Positions 50,457 to 61,140 of a stretch of DNA of 64,000 nt are shown one piece after another. A model generated the notes under the pieces. The model was not told the origin of the DNA. It saw nothing but the letters and a program-made list of their open reading frames with translations, and searched no databases. Every line of letters begins with the position of its first letter. The stretch's first letter is position 1. This DNA comes from Prochlorococcus sp. AG-347-I06 (GTDB lineage: Bacteria > Cyanobacteriota > Cyanobacteriia > PCC-6307 > Cyanobiaceae): assembly GCA_003281605.1 (NCBI GenBank), contig QCBM01000002.1, positions 248,001 to 312,000 of the forward strand. Direction: 5' to 3'. The position numbers and the translations under genes were made by a program.

Positions 50457-53213
50457 TCAGTTCAAAAGTTCGAGTTTTTTAGTAATTCTCTCCTTTTGCA
50501 CCGAACCCTCATTTAATTTAAATCTGCATTCATCAACAATATCTTTTGGAGCCTTATCAACAAAATTTTTATTAGATAATCTCTTATTTAAATTTTCTAA
50601 TTCAATAGTCACCTTTGTTAAATCCTTGGTTAACCTTTCCTTTAATGAATCTATATTTACAAAATCCTGAAAAGGTAAGTAAACCTCTAAATCACTAATT
50701 ATCCCAGAAAAAGATTTAGCAAACTCTTTTTTATCAACCGCATTAGTTTTAAAAATAAACACTTCAGAAGATTTAGTTAAGGTTTGAATATCGTCAGCCA
50801 AAGTTTTTAAAAAATTAATCAATTCATCATTGTCTGAAATTAAATATACAGGACCTTTTTCTGATGGCTTAAGACCTAATTCAGCTCTCAAATTTCTAAT
50901 CAGCCTAATAATTTCAAAGAGTTGCTGAAAGGAATTATCAAGCTTATTATCAACAAATTTATTTTCGTGAATTGGCCATTTTTGAAGAGATAATAATGCA
51001 TTATCTGGTTTTATTTGCAGTACATGCCAAAGTTCCTCGGTAATGTGCGGCATAAAGGGATGCATCATTACCAAAATATCATTTAGCACTTTTATTAAAA
51101 CTTTTTCAGATATTAGTCTATTTTTAGTCTCTTTATTATTAAATCTTTGTTTAGCAAATTCTACATACCAGTCACAAAAATCATTCCATGTAAATTCATA
51201 TAGAAGTTTTGCAGATTCACCCAATTTATATTCTTTCAACAAAGCAGCCACTTTTGTATTTACCTGATTCAATTTTGATAAAATCCACTTATCACATAAC
51301 TCTAAAGAAGTTTCATCACTCTCATTCAGCGAACAACTATTGTAAGAAGTTTTATTAATTAAAACAAATTTAGTTGCATTCCATAACTTATTCGCAAAAT
51401 TTCTTGAAGCTTCAACAGTTGAAGATGTATCTTTTTTTCTATCAAAATCAAGCCTGATATCTTGTCCAGCGCCTGCAACTTCTCTAATTAAAGCGAATCG
51501 TAGAGCATCAGAACCATATTTATCAATTAATAGTATTGGATCAATACCATTACCTGAACTTTTACTCATTTTTTTATTGTTTTCATCTCTTACTAGACCA
51601 TGAATATAAACATCCTTAAAAGGAATATTATTCGTAAAAGTATTACCCATCATTGTCATTCTGGCCACCCAGAAAAAAATAATATCGAAACCAGTAACAA
51701 GAACATTATTTGGATACCATTTTTTGAAATCCGGATCATTTGTATTTGGCCAACCAAGAGTTGAAAAAGGCCATAAACCACTTGAAAACCATGTGTCCAA
51801 CACATCTTTATCACGAACCAATTTAATATTTAATCCAAATTTTTTATTAGCTTCGATTAACGCATCTTCTTGATTTCTTGCAACTATATATGGAGTATTT
51901 TGTTCTATTGAGTCTTGAGAGCCATCTAAAACATACCATGCTGGTATTTGGTGCCCCCACCACAATTGGCGACTAATACACCAATCATTAATATTCTCTA
52001 ACCAATCTTTATAAACTTTCTCCCAGCGTGGAGGAATAAAAGATGGTTTTTTAGAATCAATTTCATTAAGACATCCTTTTGATATATCATCCATTTTCAA
52101 AAACCATTGTGTTGATAATAAAGGTTCAATTGGCACCTTACCTCTATCAGAAAAAGGAACAGTATGTTTATAATCCTCTATCTTTGTCAAAAGACCTAAG
52201 TTATCCAATTCTTTGATAATTTTCTTTCTAGCTTCATATCTATCTAAATTTTGAAAAATACCTGCATTAATATTCAAAGTTCCATCTTTGTTCATTACAT
52301 TAATCTGTTTTAAATTATGCCTTTTTCCTATTGCAAAATCATTTGGATCATGTGCTGGAGTAACCTTCACACAACCCGTACCAAAATCTTTATCAACATG
52401 TGAATCAGCGATAATAGGTATTTCTCTATCAACAAAAGGGACTTTTACTTTGACACCAATAAATTCTTTATATCTATCATCATCAGGATTAACTGCCACA
52501 GCAGTATCACCCAAAAGAGTTTCTGGTCTTGTTGTTGCAACTTCTAGGTACTTATCTAACTGTTCACCACTATCAGAAATTAAAGGATATTTAAAATGCC
52601 ATAAATGACCATTTACTTCTTGCATTTCAACTTCAAGATCACTTACGGCAGATTGAGATTCAGGACACCAATTAACCAAATATTCTCCTCTATAAATTAA
52701 ATTCTTTTTATAGAGAATGTTAAAAGCCTCAATAACTGCTTCATTTAATTTTTGATCAAGAGTAAATCTTTCTCTAGTCCAGTCAACAGAATATCCTATC
52801 CTTTTTAATTGAGAAACTATTCTTCCACCACTTTGTTCTTTCCAGTTCCATGCTCTTTTAAGAAATTCATCTCTTCCAATATCCTCGCTTGTTTTGCCTT
52901 CACTTTTTAACTGTTTTTCAAGAATAGTTTGAACAGCTATTGAAGCATGATCAGTTCCTGGTAAGCACAAAACATTCTTGCCTAAAAGTCTTTGAAAACG
53001 TACTACAACATCTATCAAAGCCGTATTAAATGCATGCCCCATATGCAAAGATCCAGTTACATTTGGTGGCGGTATAACAACACAAAAAGGCTCCCCATCA
53101 TCCTCAGGGTTAGGACTAAACGCCCTTTGACTTTCCCATTTTTCTTGCCACTTTTTCTCTACTTCAAAAGGTGAATAATTCTCTAAAGATAATTGATCAT
53201 TCATCTCTTTCAT
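50457..53213 (-). CDS. valS: Valyl-tRNA synthetase
   Basis: ValS charges tRNA-Val. Class I motifs are present: HMGH in NVTGSLHMGHAF near residue 60 and KMSKS in the KKMSKSSGNG loop near residue 550. The editing CP1 domain (TTRPETLLGDTAVAVNP) is intact, and the C-terminal coiled coil (LENLNKRLSNKNFVDKAP) is typical. I chose the ATG at 53213 (MKEMNDQLS). A TTG two codons upstream or the ATG at 53204 are alternatives. A tRNA-Val gene lies 0.5 kb upstream on the same strand. Confidence 0.97.
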   Translation of the reverse strand: MKEMNDQLSLENYSPFEVEKKWQEKWESQRAFSPNPEDDGEPFCVVIPPPNVTGSLHMGHAFNTALIDVVVRFQRLLGKNVLCLPGTDHASIAVQTILEKQLKSEGKTSEDIGRDEFLKRAWNWKEQSGGRIVSQLKRIGYSVDWTRERFTLDQKLNEAVIEAFNILYKKNLIYRGEYLVNWCPESQSAVSDLEVEMQEVNGHLWHFKYPLISDSGEQLDKYLEVATTRPETLLGDTAVAVNPDDDRYKEFIGVKVKVPFVDREIPIIADSHVDKDFGTGCVKVTPAHDPNDFAIGKRHNLKQINVMNKDGTLNINAGIFQNLDRYEARKKIIKELDNLGLLTKIEDYKHTVPFSDRGKVPIEPLLSTQWFLKMDDISKGCLNEIDSKKPSFIPPRWEKVYKDWLENINDWCISRQLWWGHQIPAWYVLDGSQDSIEQNTPYIVARNQEDALIEANKKFGLNIKLVRDKDVLDTWFSSGLWPFSTLGWPNTNDPDFKKWYPNNVLVTGFDIIFFWVARMTMMGNTFTNNIPFKDVYIHGLVRDENNKKMSKSSGNGIDPILLIDKYGSDALRFALIREVAGAGQDIRLDFDRKKDTSSTVEASRNFANKLWNATKFVLINKTSYNSCSLNESDETSLELCDKWILSKLNQVNTKVAALLKEYKLGESAKLLYEFTWNDFCDWYVEFAKQRFNNKETKNRLISEKVLIKVLNDILVMMHPFMPHITEELWHVLQIKPDNALLSLQKWPIHENKFVDNKLDNSFQQLFEIIRLIRNLRAELGLKPSEKGPVYLISDNDELINFLKTLADDIQTLTKSSEVFIFKTNAVDKKEFAKSFSGIISDLEVYLPFQDFVNIDSLKERLTKDLTKVTIELENLNKRLSNKNFVDKAPKDIVDECRFKLNEGSVQKERITKKLELLN

Positions 53214-53308
53214 GTCCAAATTTTATTTCAATAAACTGTTTTTTATTTTATCTTGAGAGCAGCCAATTAATGAAAATAATATTAGTTTGCAAAAAAGACA
53301 AATACATT

Positions 53309-53650
53309 CTACAAAAGTTTGAAGCCAGAACCGCAGGAACAACGTTTTGCATTTTTTGGTGTTGAAATAAGAAATCCGCCACCGCTCAAATCACCGTAAT
53401 AATCTAATTTTAAATCTTTAAGTAAATTAAACTTTTTCACATCCGCGAATAAAGTTACTCCTTCAGTTCTTGAAATAGGAGATCCATTACATGTACCTGG
53501 CCTTAATTTAATATGCATCCATCCTTCGGAACAATTTTTATCCTCTACCAAATCAATCGACATTTCTCCCGGAGAACCTCCAAAAGAAGCTTGCCTAGAT
53601 AGTTCTGAAGCAGCACTTTGACTGATTGAAAGATTGACGATCTCAGTCAT
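53309..53650 (-). CDS. HesB/IscA-type iron-sulfur protein, divergent
   Basis: The C-terminal CxCG motif appears as CSCGSGF (Cys104 and Cys106), and a third cysteine (Cys54, in GTCNGS) may match the first ligand of A-type Fe-S carriers. Such proteins pass clusters to apoproteins. The middle part differs from IscA/SufA, with an extra acidic loop, so this is a distant member. I start at the ATG at 53650 (MTEIVNLSISQ). An upstream ATG at 53695 lies inside tRNA-Val and is not credible. Length 113. Confidence 0.8.
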   Translation of the reverse strand: MTEIVNLSISQSAASELSRQASFGGSPGEMSIDLVEDKNCSEGWMHIKLRPGTCNGSPISRTEGVTLFADVKKFNLLKDLKLDYYGDLSGGGFLISTPKNAKRCSCGSGFKLL

Positions 53651-53665
53651 TAGAAAAATAATAAA

Positions 53666-53737
<72 letters not shown>

Positions 53738-53835
53738 TCATAATAAACCATTCTAATAGATGAAGTTGAAATATTTATACTAAGTATTTAAATATTTCAT
53801 GATTGAGGCAAAATTAAATTAATAAAATATATCCT

Positions 53836-54690
53836 ATGTCTTCAAACGATAGATATAACTTACAAAAAAATTCAGATTTAGAGACTTTAGAAAGCTTTAA
53901 AAGCTTAATATCTAATATCAAATCATTAAAAGATAAAACTTGGGGATGCCCTTGGCAGAAAATACAGTCTCATAAATCGTTGATTCCATTTTTACATGAA
54001 GAAAGTAATGAGTTTATAGATGCGATATATGAAAAAAAGGCGGATAACATATGTGAAGAGTTAGGAGATCTTTTATTACAAGTAATGCTTCATGCTGAAA
54101 TCGGGTACGAAAACAAAGAATTTGAACTAAATGATATTATAAAAAATCTAAACAAGAAAATTATTAATAGACATCCATATATTTTTAAAAAAAAAGAAAA
54201 AGTATCTTTAGAAAAATCGCAACAAATTTGGGAAAATATTAAAAATTCAGAAAAAGAGACACCTCATATGGAATCATCAATTAGTAACGATTTAAATATG
54301 AAAATCAAAAATTTACCTCCAATGGTTGGAACAGATAAAATCACAAATGTTGTTAAAGAATATGGTTTTAAATGGGAAAGTACCGATCAGATTTTTGAAA
54401 AGTTAGAAGAAGAGATTAGTGAATTAAAGGAAGCAATTAAATATAAAAATGATTCAGAAATAAAAAATGAATTTGGGGATATTTACTTTACCCTTCTGAA
54501 TCTCTCAAACTTTTTAAAAATAAATCCTGAATCAGCTCTTCAAAAAACTAATAAGAAATTTTTAAACAGATTTTCAATCTTGGAAGAGAATGCAGGAGAT
54601 AATATTAAAAAACAAACTCCAAAAGACTTTCAACGGCTTTGGCAAATTGCCAAGCAAAAACTGGCAGGAAAAGTTCCTAAAAGCAAATGA
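53836..54690 (+). CDS. mazG: Nucleoside triphosphate pyrophosphohydrolase MazG
   Basis: MazG hydrolyses NTPs or dNTPs to monophosphates. Two MazG-type units are visible: the first has WGCPWQKIQSHKSL and the EESNEFIDAIYEKK metal-binding helix at about residues 55-70, with EELGDLLLQVMLHAE; the second has EKLEEEISELKEAI and EFGDIYFTLLNLS near residue 200. Length 284 fits the full two-domain form. Cyanophages also carry mazG, but this is the host-type version by size. The stop overlaps the speE start by 4 bases (ATGA-type), so translation is coupled. Confidence 0.96.
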   Translation: MSSNDRYNLQKNSDLETLESFKSLISNIKSLKDKTWGCPWQKIQSHKSLIPFLHEESNEFIDAIYEKKADNICEELGDLLLQVMLHAEIGYENKEFELNDIIKNLNKKIINRHPYIFKKKEKVSLEKSQQIWENIKNSEKETPHMESSISNDLNMKIKNLPPMVGTDKITNVVKEYGFKWESTDQIFEKLEEEISELKEAIKYKNDSEIKNEFGDIYFTLLNLSNFLKINPESALQKTNKKFLNRFSILEENAGDNIKKQTPKDFQRLWQIAKQKLAGKVPKSK

Positions 54691-55538
54691 AAAATATTAC
54701 AACATGGATAGATGAATATCATAAAGGCTCAAGGTTCGGCCTAAATGGGAAAATTTTAATTAAAAAAACCTCAAAATATCAAGAAATTATTGTTATTGAA
54801 AATGAATATTATGGTAAAGCTCTAATGTTAGATGGTTGCTGGATGACATCATTAAAAGACGAGAAATATTATCATGAGTGTCTTGTGCATCCTGCATTAA
54901 GTAGAATTGACGAAAAATCTAATGTACTAATTATTGGCGGCGGTGACGGTGGTTCCGTAAGAGAATGCATTAAATACACTCAAATATCAAAAATTGATCT
55001 CGTAGAGATTGATGAGGAAGTAATCAAAATATCCAAAAAATTTTTAAAAGAAATTGGAGGCGAAGCATGGAATGACAAAAGGTTAAAGATTCATATTGAT
55101 GATGGTGTTCAATGGGTAAAAAAAACAAAAGATAATTTTTATGACGTTATATTTATAGATTGCTCAGATCCCTCAGAATTTTCAAATTTATTATTTTCAG
55201 ATTCGTTTTATAAAGAATGTAAAAGGATTCTTAAACCAATGGGGATATTAGCAACGCAAAGCGAATCACCTGAATCCTTCAAAAATATTCACATAAATAT
55301 TTTGAAAACCCTAAAAAATATATTTAAAGTTTCTGACACTATGTATTCCTTTGTGCCTATATATCCAAGCGGGATTTGGAGTTGGACATTCGCTTCTTCA
55401 GAAGATCTAAATTTATCAAAGAAAAATTATTATGAAGCGCTAAAAATAGAAAAAGGATGTGAAATTTGGAATTTAAATTTTCAAAATGCAGCATTCAAAA
55501 TGATGCCAAATAAAATTATAAAAGAAATAGATTTATAA
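54687..55538 (+). CDS. speE: Spermidine synthase
   Basis: SpeE moves the aminopropyl group of decarboxylated S-adenosylmethionine to putrescine. The SAM-binding loop IIGGGDGGSVRECI is near residue 87, with the acidic VEIDEEV following and the IDDGVQWVK and FIDCSDPSEF segments forming the active site. WIDEYHKGSRFGL opens the protein. The length is 283. speB begins one base after the stop, so putrescine formation and use are coded together. Confidence 0.97.
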   Translation: MKNITTWIDEYHKGSRFGLNGKILIKKTSKYQEIIVIENEYYGKALMLDGCWMTSLKDEKYYHECLVHPALSRIDEKSNVLIIGGGDGGSVRECIKYTQISKIDLVEIDEEVIKISKKFLKEIGGEAWNDKRLKIHIDDGVQWVKKTKDNFYDVIFIDCSDPSEFSNLLFSDSFYKECKRILKPMGILATQSESPESFKNIHINILKTLKNIFKVSDTMYSFVPIYPSGIWSWTFASSEDLNLSKKNYYEALKIEKGCEIWNLNFQNAAFKMMPNKIIKEIDL

Positions 55539-55539
55539 G

Positions 55540-56421
55540 ATGACAAAAAATTTATTTGATAACGAAAATGCAATTTATATGGGAGCACAAAGAAGTCCTG
55601 AGAATTGCTCAATTGGTATATTTGGAGTTAATTATGACGGGACATGTTCGTTTAAACCAGGAGCAAGATTTGGTCCAGAAGCAATCAGACAAGTCAGTTC
55701 TTGTTTAGAAACATATTGTCCAAAACTAAAAAAAGACTTAGAGGATATTATGTATGTTGATTTTGGATCAATACTAATTGATAAAAATGACTCAAAGTCC
55801 GTTATTGAATCGGTTAAATCAGCAACAAATTATTTAATTAGTAAACGCCTTAGTCCTATTATGCTTGGAGGCGAACATTCTATTACAAGAGGAGCTATTG
55901 AAGCATTAGTAAAAAATTATCCAGATTTGATATTGGTTCAACTTGATGCTCATGCAGATTTAAGAGAATCATATTTAGGAAATGAACATAGTCATGCTTG
56001 TACTATGAAAAGATGCTTGGAAGTGCTACCTGAAAAGAAAATTTTGCAAGTAGGAATAAGAAGTGGGACTAAGGAAGAATATAAAATTATGCATAACAAC
56101 AACCAATTAGTTAACTTTTATCCAGGCGGAAATGCACATGAATTAAAACAAGCTCTTATACCATACGTTAAGTCCCCAATCTATTTAACAATAGATTTAG
56201 ATTGGTTTGATCCCAGTTTATTAGCAGGGACGGGTACTCCAGAACCGGGGGGATTTTTTTGGAATGATTTTGAAGAAATACTGAAAACTTTAAAAGAATT
56301 TAGAATTGTGGCTTCAGACATTGTGGAATTATCTCCAGAAATTGATAAAAGCGGAGTTAGTAGCGTAGTTGCAGCCAAAGTACTTAGAAGCTTAATTTTG
56401 TCATTAGAAAATATGCAATAA
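55540..56421 (+). CDS. speB: Agmatinase
   Basis: SpeB splits agmatine into putrescine and urea, using a two-manganese site. The metal-binding motifs are LGGEHSI near residue 108, QLDAHADLR near 132, DLDWFDP near 222 and the EPGG stretch. GVNYDGTCSFKPGARFGPEAIR marks the family's N-terminal region. It is 293 residues long. It indicates that putrescine comes from arginine through agmatine. gcvT follows after 50 bases. Confidence 0.95.
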   Translation: MTKNLFDNENAIYMGAQRSPENCSIGIFGVNYDGTCSFKPGARFGPEAIRQVSSCLETYCPKLKKDLEDIMYVDFGSILIDKNDSKSVIESVKSATNYLISKRLSPIMLGGEHSITRGAIEALVKNYPDLILVQLDAHADLRESYLGNEHSHACTMKRCLEVLPEKKILQVGIRSGTKEEYKIMHNNNQLVNFYPGGNAHELKQALIPYVKSPIYLTIDLDWFDPSLLAGTGTPEPGGFFWNDFEEILKTLKEFRIVASDIVELSPEIDKSGVSSVVAAKVLRSLILSLENMQ

Positions 56422-56471
56422 AAAATTTCTAAACTACAGTGTAAAAATAATAAATACAAACTAAATATTTC

Positions 56472-57584
56472 ATGGATTTGCGAAAAAGTCCTCTTTATTC
56501 AAAATATGTTGAATCCAATGCGAAGTTAGTGGATTTTGCAGGTTGGGAAATGCCCATATCATTTTCAGGATTAATTAAAGAGCATGAATCAGTTAGATCT
56601 TCAGCAGGATTATTTGATATTTCTCACATGGGTGTGATATCTGTTAAGGGAATCAATCCAAAGGATTATATTCAAAAATTTTTTCCAACTAATTTATACT
56701 CCTTTTCTGAAGGTCAGGGGCTTTATACAGTAATGCTCAATGATAAAGGAGGAATAATAGATGACTTAATAATTTATGACCTTGGTATACAAGAAAATGA
56801 CATGTCAGAATTATTATTAATAGTTAATGCAAGTAGATATGAAGAGGATTTTCAGTGGATAACAAATAATTTAAATAAAGATGAAATTTCGATAAAAAAC
56901 TTTAAAAAAGACAAAGTACTTTTAGCACTACAGGGGAAAAACTCATTCGATTTATTTGAAGAATGGATTGAATCTTCGATCTCACACATCCCTAACTTTG
57001 GATGCGAATATAAAATTTTTGAACATATTTCGCCTAAAGAAAAAATTTTCTTTTCAAAGACAGGCTATACGGGGGAAAATGGTCTAGAAATACTTTTATC
57101 TAAAAAAGCAGCAATTGATTTATGGGATTTCTCAATTTCCAAAAATGTTGCACCCTGTGGTTTAGGTGCCAGAGATACTCTTAGACTTGAAGCAGGAATG
57201 CATCTTTATGGTCAGGACATAAATGAAGAAACTTCTCCATATGAAGCAGGTTTAGGCTGGCTAGTACATCTAGAAAATAATCACGAATTCTTTGGAAGGA
57301 GTTTTCTTGAAGAGCAGTCAAGATTAGGTATTCAAAAAAAGTTAGTTGGTCTATCTATTGAAGGTAAAGCAATAGGAAGAAAAGGTTGCTCAGTTCTTAA
57401 AGGTGAAGAAAATATTGGGACTATCACAAGCGGCAGTTGGTCTCCCACTAAACAACAAGCTATAGCTTTTGCATACATCAATACTTCGCATGCCTCAATA
57501 AATAATGAAGTTCAAATATCAATAAGAGGCAAAAAGTTCAAAGGGGTAATAACAAAAAGAGCGTTTTATAAAAAAAATTATTAA
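56472..57584 (+). CDS. gcvT: Aminomethyltransferase, glycine cleavage T-protein
   Basis: GcvT takes the aminomethyl group from GcvH and hands the carbon to tetrahydrofolate, releasing ammonia. [13 protein letters not shown] is near residue 48, [15 protein letters not shown] near 90, [12 protein letters not shown] near 200 and the [20 protein letters not shown] block near 228. The length is 370. It lies far from gcvP/gcvH in this genome. I looked for a glycine riboswitch in the 50-base leader and there is no room for one. Confidence 0.97.
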   Translation: MDLRKSPLYSKYVESNAKLVDFAGWEMPISFSGLIKEHESVRSSAGLFDISHMGVISVKGINPKDYIQKFFPTNLYSFSEGQGLYTVMLNDKGGIIDDLIIYDLGIQENDMSELLLIVNASRYEEDFQWITNNLNKDEISIKNFKKDKVLLALQGKNSFDLFEEWIESSISHIPNFGCEYKIFEHISPKEKIFFSKTGYTGENGLEILLSKKAAIDLWDFSISKNVAPCGLGARDTLRLEAGMHLYGQDINEETSPYEAGLGWLVHLENNHEFFGRSFLEEQSRLGIQKKLVGLSIEGKAIGRKGCSVLKGEENIGTITSGSWSPTKQQAIAFAYINTSHASINNEVQISIRGKKFKGVITKRAFYKKNY

Positions 57585-57639
57585 CTAAATTTACCCTTAA
57601 AATATTATTATAAGTTATTGATAAATAAATCATACTTAG

Positions 57640-59436
57640 ATGAGAAACAAAATTTGCAAAGAGCTCAATAACACAGATATTGGTAAATTAGTTAATTTAT
57701 GCGGATGGGTAGATAGAAGAAGAGATCATGGTGGTGTAATTTTTATTGATTTAAGAGACCATAGTGGATTCCTACAAATAACTATTAACCCCGATGATGG
57801 TGCAGATCTATTTAAACAGGCAGAAACTCTAAGAAATGAAACAGTAATAATGGTTAGCGGAATTATTAACGAAAGGCCAAAAGATTCAATAAATAAAAAT
57901 TTAAGTACTGGAGAGTTAGAGCTTAAAGTTAAAGATTTGCAAATTCTCAACCAAATTAAAAAAAACCTACCTTTTTCAGTATCTATACATGATTATGAAA
58001 ATACAAAAGAGGAACTCAGATTAAAATATAGATACCTTGATTTAAGAAGAGGCAAATTACTAGAAAATTTAAAAACAAGACATAAAATTATTAAAGTTGC
58101 TAGAAAATTTCTTGATAATTTTGGATTTACAGAAGTAGAAACTCCATTACTTACAAAATCAACTCCAGAAGGCGCTCGCGATTTTCTTGTTCCTGCTCGT
58201 CTTTCGAATGGAGAATTTTTTGCTCTACCTCAATCCCCACAACTATTTAAACAACTTTTAATGGTGGGAGGCTTAGATAAGTATTATCAAATCGCAAAAT
58301 GTTTCCGTGATGAAGACTTAAGGGCAGATAGACAGCCAGAGTTTACGCAATTAGATATTGAAATGAGCTTTATTAGTGAAGAAGAAATAATCTCTTTTAA
58401 TGAAAGTCTTATAAAAAAAATATGGAAAGAAGTATTAAATATTGATTTTGAAAATGCTTTTCCAAGAATGTCATGGCAAGTAGCAATAGATAATTACGGC
58501 ACTGATAGACCAGACACAAGATATCAAATGTTATTAAAAGATTTAGGAGAAGTATTAGGTGATATTGGCTTTAATATTTTCACCAAGGCAATTAAGTCTG
58601 GAGGTTCTATAAAATCCATAACAGTCAAAGGAGGTAATTTAAGTATTAGCAACGTAAGAATTAAACCCGGAGGTGATATTTTCCAAGTAGCTCAAGATGC
58701 AGGAGCTGGTGGTTTGGCCTTTATAAGGGTGAAAGGAAATGAGCTTGAGACTATTGGGGCAATTAAAAATAATCTAAATGAAGAGCTTATAGCTGATATT
58801 TTAAGAATCACCGAAGCTCAAGATGGAGACTTAATCCTCTTAGGTGCTGGAGATAAACAAATTGTCAACCAGTCATTAGATAGAGTGAGGCAATACATCG
58901 CAAAAGACTTAAATCTCATAGATAAAAGTAAATGGAATTTCTTATGGGTAACTGATTTCCCGATGTTTGAGAGAAATGAAGAGGAAAATAGATATGAAGC
59001 TTTACATCATCCTTTTTGTTCTCCAAAAAATATAAAATCTAAAGATCCTGAAAACTTGCAAAAAGAAATCGAAGACTCTATTGCAAATGCTTATGACTTG
59101 GTACTTAATGGCTTGGAATTAGGAGGTGGCTCTTTACGTATTCATGAAGCAAACTTGCAAAGAGAGGTTTTGAAAAAGGTAGGACTTACCGCTAAAGAGA
59201 TTAATGAAAAATTTGGATTTTTAATAGAAGCCTTAGAAATGGGTGCTCCTCCTCATGGTGGAATAGCGTTTGGATTAGATCGTATTACCATGCTAATCAT
59301 AGGTGCAGATTCAATTAGAGAAACAATTGCGTTTCCAAAAAATCAACAAGCAAAATGTCTTCTCACAAATGCGCCTTCAAATGTCTCAGAATCACAATTA
59401 AAAGAATTAGATATTGAAATAACAATTGATGAATAA
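57640..59436 (+). CDS. aspS: Aspartyl-tRNA synthetase
   Basis: This is a bacterial-type class II synthetase, 598 residues. The N-terminal OB fold contains [26 protein letters not shown]. The catalytic domain has the motif 2 region [20 protein letters not shown] and motif 3 [12 protein letters not shown]. The GAD insertion (about residues 290-410) is present, as expected for the bacterial enzyme. Whether it also charges tRNA-Asn cannot be read from the sequence alone. The stop is 75 bases before the pyrG start. Confidence 0.98.
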   Translation: MRNKICKELNNTDIGKLVNLCGWVDRRRDHGGVIFIDLRDHSGFLQITINPDDGADLFKQAETLRNETVIMVSGIINERPKDSINKNLSTGELELKVKDLQILNQIKKNLPFSVSIHDYENTKEELRLKYRYLDLRRGKLLENLKTRHKIIKVARKFLDNFGFTEVETPLLTKSTPEGARDFLVPARLSNGEFFALPQSPQLFKQLLMVGGLDKYYQIAKCFRDEDLRADRQPEFTQLDIEMSFISEEEIISFNESLIKKIWKEVLNIDFENAFPRMSWQVAIDNYGTDRPDTRYQMLLKDLGEVLGDIGFNIFTKAIKSGGSIKSITVKGGNLSISNVRIKPGGDIFQVAQDAGAGGLAFIRVKGNELETIGAIKNNLNEELIADILRITEAQDGDLILLGAGDKQIVNQSLDRVRQYIAKDLNLIDKSKWNFLWVTDFPMFERNEEENRYEALHHPFCSPKNIKSKDPENLQKEIEDSIANAYDLVLNGLELGGGSLRIHEANLQREVLKKVGLTAKEINEKFGFLIEALEMGAPPHGGIAFGLDRITMLIIGADSIRETIAFPKNQQAKCLLTNAPSNVSESQLKELDIEITIDE

Positions 59437-59480
59437 GAATATATATGGATGTTCTAAAAGTTTTTTGTTTAAATAAAATA

Positions 59481-59488
59481 TAAGGAGG
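59481..59488 (+). promoter_or_regulatory. Perfect Shine-Dalgarno of uncertain use before pyrG
   Basis: TAAGGAGG matches the 16S 3' end completely, rare in this genome. It lies 2 bases before a GTG at 59491 (too close for a normal start) and 23 bases before the conserved pyrG ATG at 59512 (too far). It may support the GTG or act in translational control. Confidence 0.4.
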
Positions 59489-59511
59489 CAGTGCTTAATT
59501 CAAAATATTTA

Positions 59512-61122
59512 ATGTCAAAATTTGTTTTTGTCACCGGAGGAGTAGTTTCAAGCATTGGTAAAGGAATTGTAGCTGCAAGCTTAGGTAGATTGTTAAAGTC
59601 TAGAGGATATAGTGTTTCAATATTAAAACTAGATCCATACCTAAATGTTGATCCAGGCACAATGAGCCCTTTCCAGCATGGAGAAGTATTTGTAACCGAA
59701 GATGGGGCTGAAACCGATCTAGATTTAGGTCACTACGAAAGATTTACTGATACTGCAATGACTAGGTTGAATAGTGTAACAACGGGATCTATTTATCAAG
59801 CAGTTATTAATAAAGAAAGAAGAGGTAATTATAACGGTGGAACTGTGCAAGTAATACCTCACATAACGGGAGAAATTAGAGAAAGGATTCATAGAGTAGC
59901 CGCTAACAGCAATGCAGATATTATTATTACTGAAATTGGTGGAACAGTAGGTGATATTGAATCTCTACCTTTTTTAGAGGCAATAAGAGAATTCAAAAAT
60001 GATGTCAATAGGAATGATGTTGCATACATACACGTAACATTACTTCCTTACATCAAAACCTCTGGCGAAATAAAAACTAAACCAACACAACATTCAGTGA
60101 AAGAATTAAGATCAATTGGAATTCAGCCAGATTTACTTGTATGCCGAAGTGATAAATCTATCAATGAAGCTCTTAAAAAAAAGCTTAGTGGTTTTTGCGG
60201 TGTCAGTTTCAACTCTGTAATTGAAGCTTTAGACGCAGACAGTATTTATTCTGTACCTCTTTCTTTAAAAAAAGAAGGTTTATGCAAAGAAACCTTGAAG
60301 TATTTAGACCTTGAAGATAAAAAATGTGATTTGAAAAATTGGGAGCAACTAATACATAACCTAAGAAATCCTGGAGATCCAATAAAAGTTGCCCTTGTAG
60401 GCAAATATATTGAACTGGGAGATGCATATTTATCCGTTGTTGAAGCTTTAAGACATGCATGCATTGAACAAAAGGCTTTATTAGATTTACATTGGGTAAG
60501 TGCTGAAATGATAGAAAAAAATTCAGCAGAAACTTACTTAAATGAAGTTGATGCAATTGTCGTACCAGGGGGATTTGGCAATAGAGGAGTAAATGGAAAA
60601 ATTTCAGCTATAAAATTCGCAAGAGAAAATAAAATTCCCTTTTTAGGTTTGTGCCTTGGTATGCAATGTGCAGTTATAGAATGGGCCAGGAATGTAGCTT
60701 ATCTTCCAGATGCATCTAGTTCAGAACTAGACCCAAACACTCCAAATCCAGTAATACATTTATTACCAGAACAGGAAGATGTAGTTGATTTAGGTGGGAC
60801 AATGAGACTTGGAGTTTATCCATGTAGATTGACAAAAAATACAACTGGAAAAAGCTTATATGATGAGGATGTTATTTATGAGAGACATCGACATAGATAC
60901 GAATTTAATAATTACTACAAACAAAGTTTTTTAGATTCTGGATACAAAATTAGTGGTACATCACCAGATGGCAGATTAGTTGAGTTAATTGAGTTAGAAA
61001 ATCATCCATACTTCTTAGCCTGTCAATATCATCCTGAGTTTTTATCACGACCTGGCAAACCTCATCCTTTATTTAAAGGATTAATAAAAGCCTCTCAAGA
61101 TAAGTTAACTCAATCAAATTAA
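59512..61122 (+). CDS. pyrG: CTP synthase
   Basis: PyrG aminates UTP to CTP using glutamine. The synthase half begins [19 protein letters not shown], the standard start, and has [20 protein letters not shown] and [21 protein letters not shown] in sections. The glutaminase half carries the catalytic cysteine in LGLCLGMQ near residue 380 and the His/Glu pair near CQYHPEF. Length 536. The frame is open upstream to a GTG at 59491 that adds seven residues; I prefer the ATG because it matches the family. queE starts 18 bases downstream. Confidence 0.97.
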   Translation: MSKFVFVTGGVVSSIGKGIVAASLGRLLKSRGYSVSILKLDPYLNVDPGTMSPFQHGEVFVTEDGAETDLDLGHYERFTDTAMTRLNSVTTGSIYQAVINKERRGNYNGGTVQVIPHITGEIRERIHRVAANSNADIIITEIGGTVGDIESLPFLEAIREFKNDVNRNDVAYIHVTLLPYIKTSGEIKTKPTQHSVKELRSIGIQPDLLVCRSDKSINEALKKKLSGFCGVSFNSVIEALDADSIYSVPLSLKKEGLCKETLKYLDLEDKKCDLKNWEQLIHNLRNPGDPIKVALVGKYIELGDAYLSVVEALRHACIEQKALLDLHWVSAEMIEKNSAETYLNEVDAIVVPGGFGNRGVNGKISAIKFARENKIPFLGLCLGMQCAVIEWARNVAYLPDASSSELDPNTPNPVIHLLPEQEDVVDLGGTMRLGVYPCRLTKNTTGKSLYDEDVIYERHRHRYEFNNYYKQSFLDSGYKISGTSPDGRLVELIELENHPYFLACQYHPEFLSRPGKPHPLFKGLIKASQDKLTQSN

Positions 61123-61140
61123 TATTCTTTATTTTTTTGA

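Noticed and set aside
53171..53365. Plus-strand ORF of 64 codons near the valS start
   Set aside because: It overlaps valS and the Fe-S gene on the other strand, has no family pattern and looks like chance.
56422..56471. Glycine riboswitch upstream of gcvT
   Set aside because: Only 50 bases separate speB from gcvT and no tandem aptamer fits.
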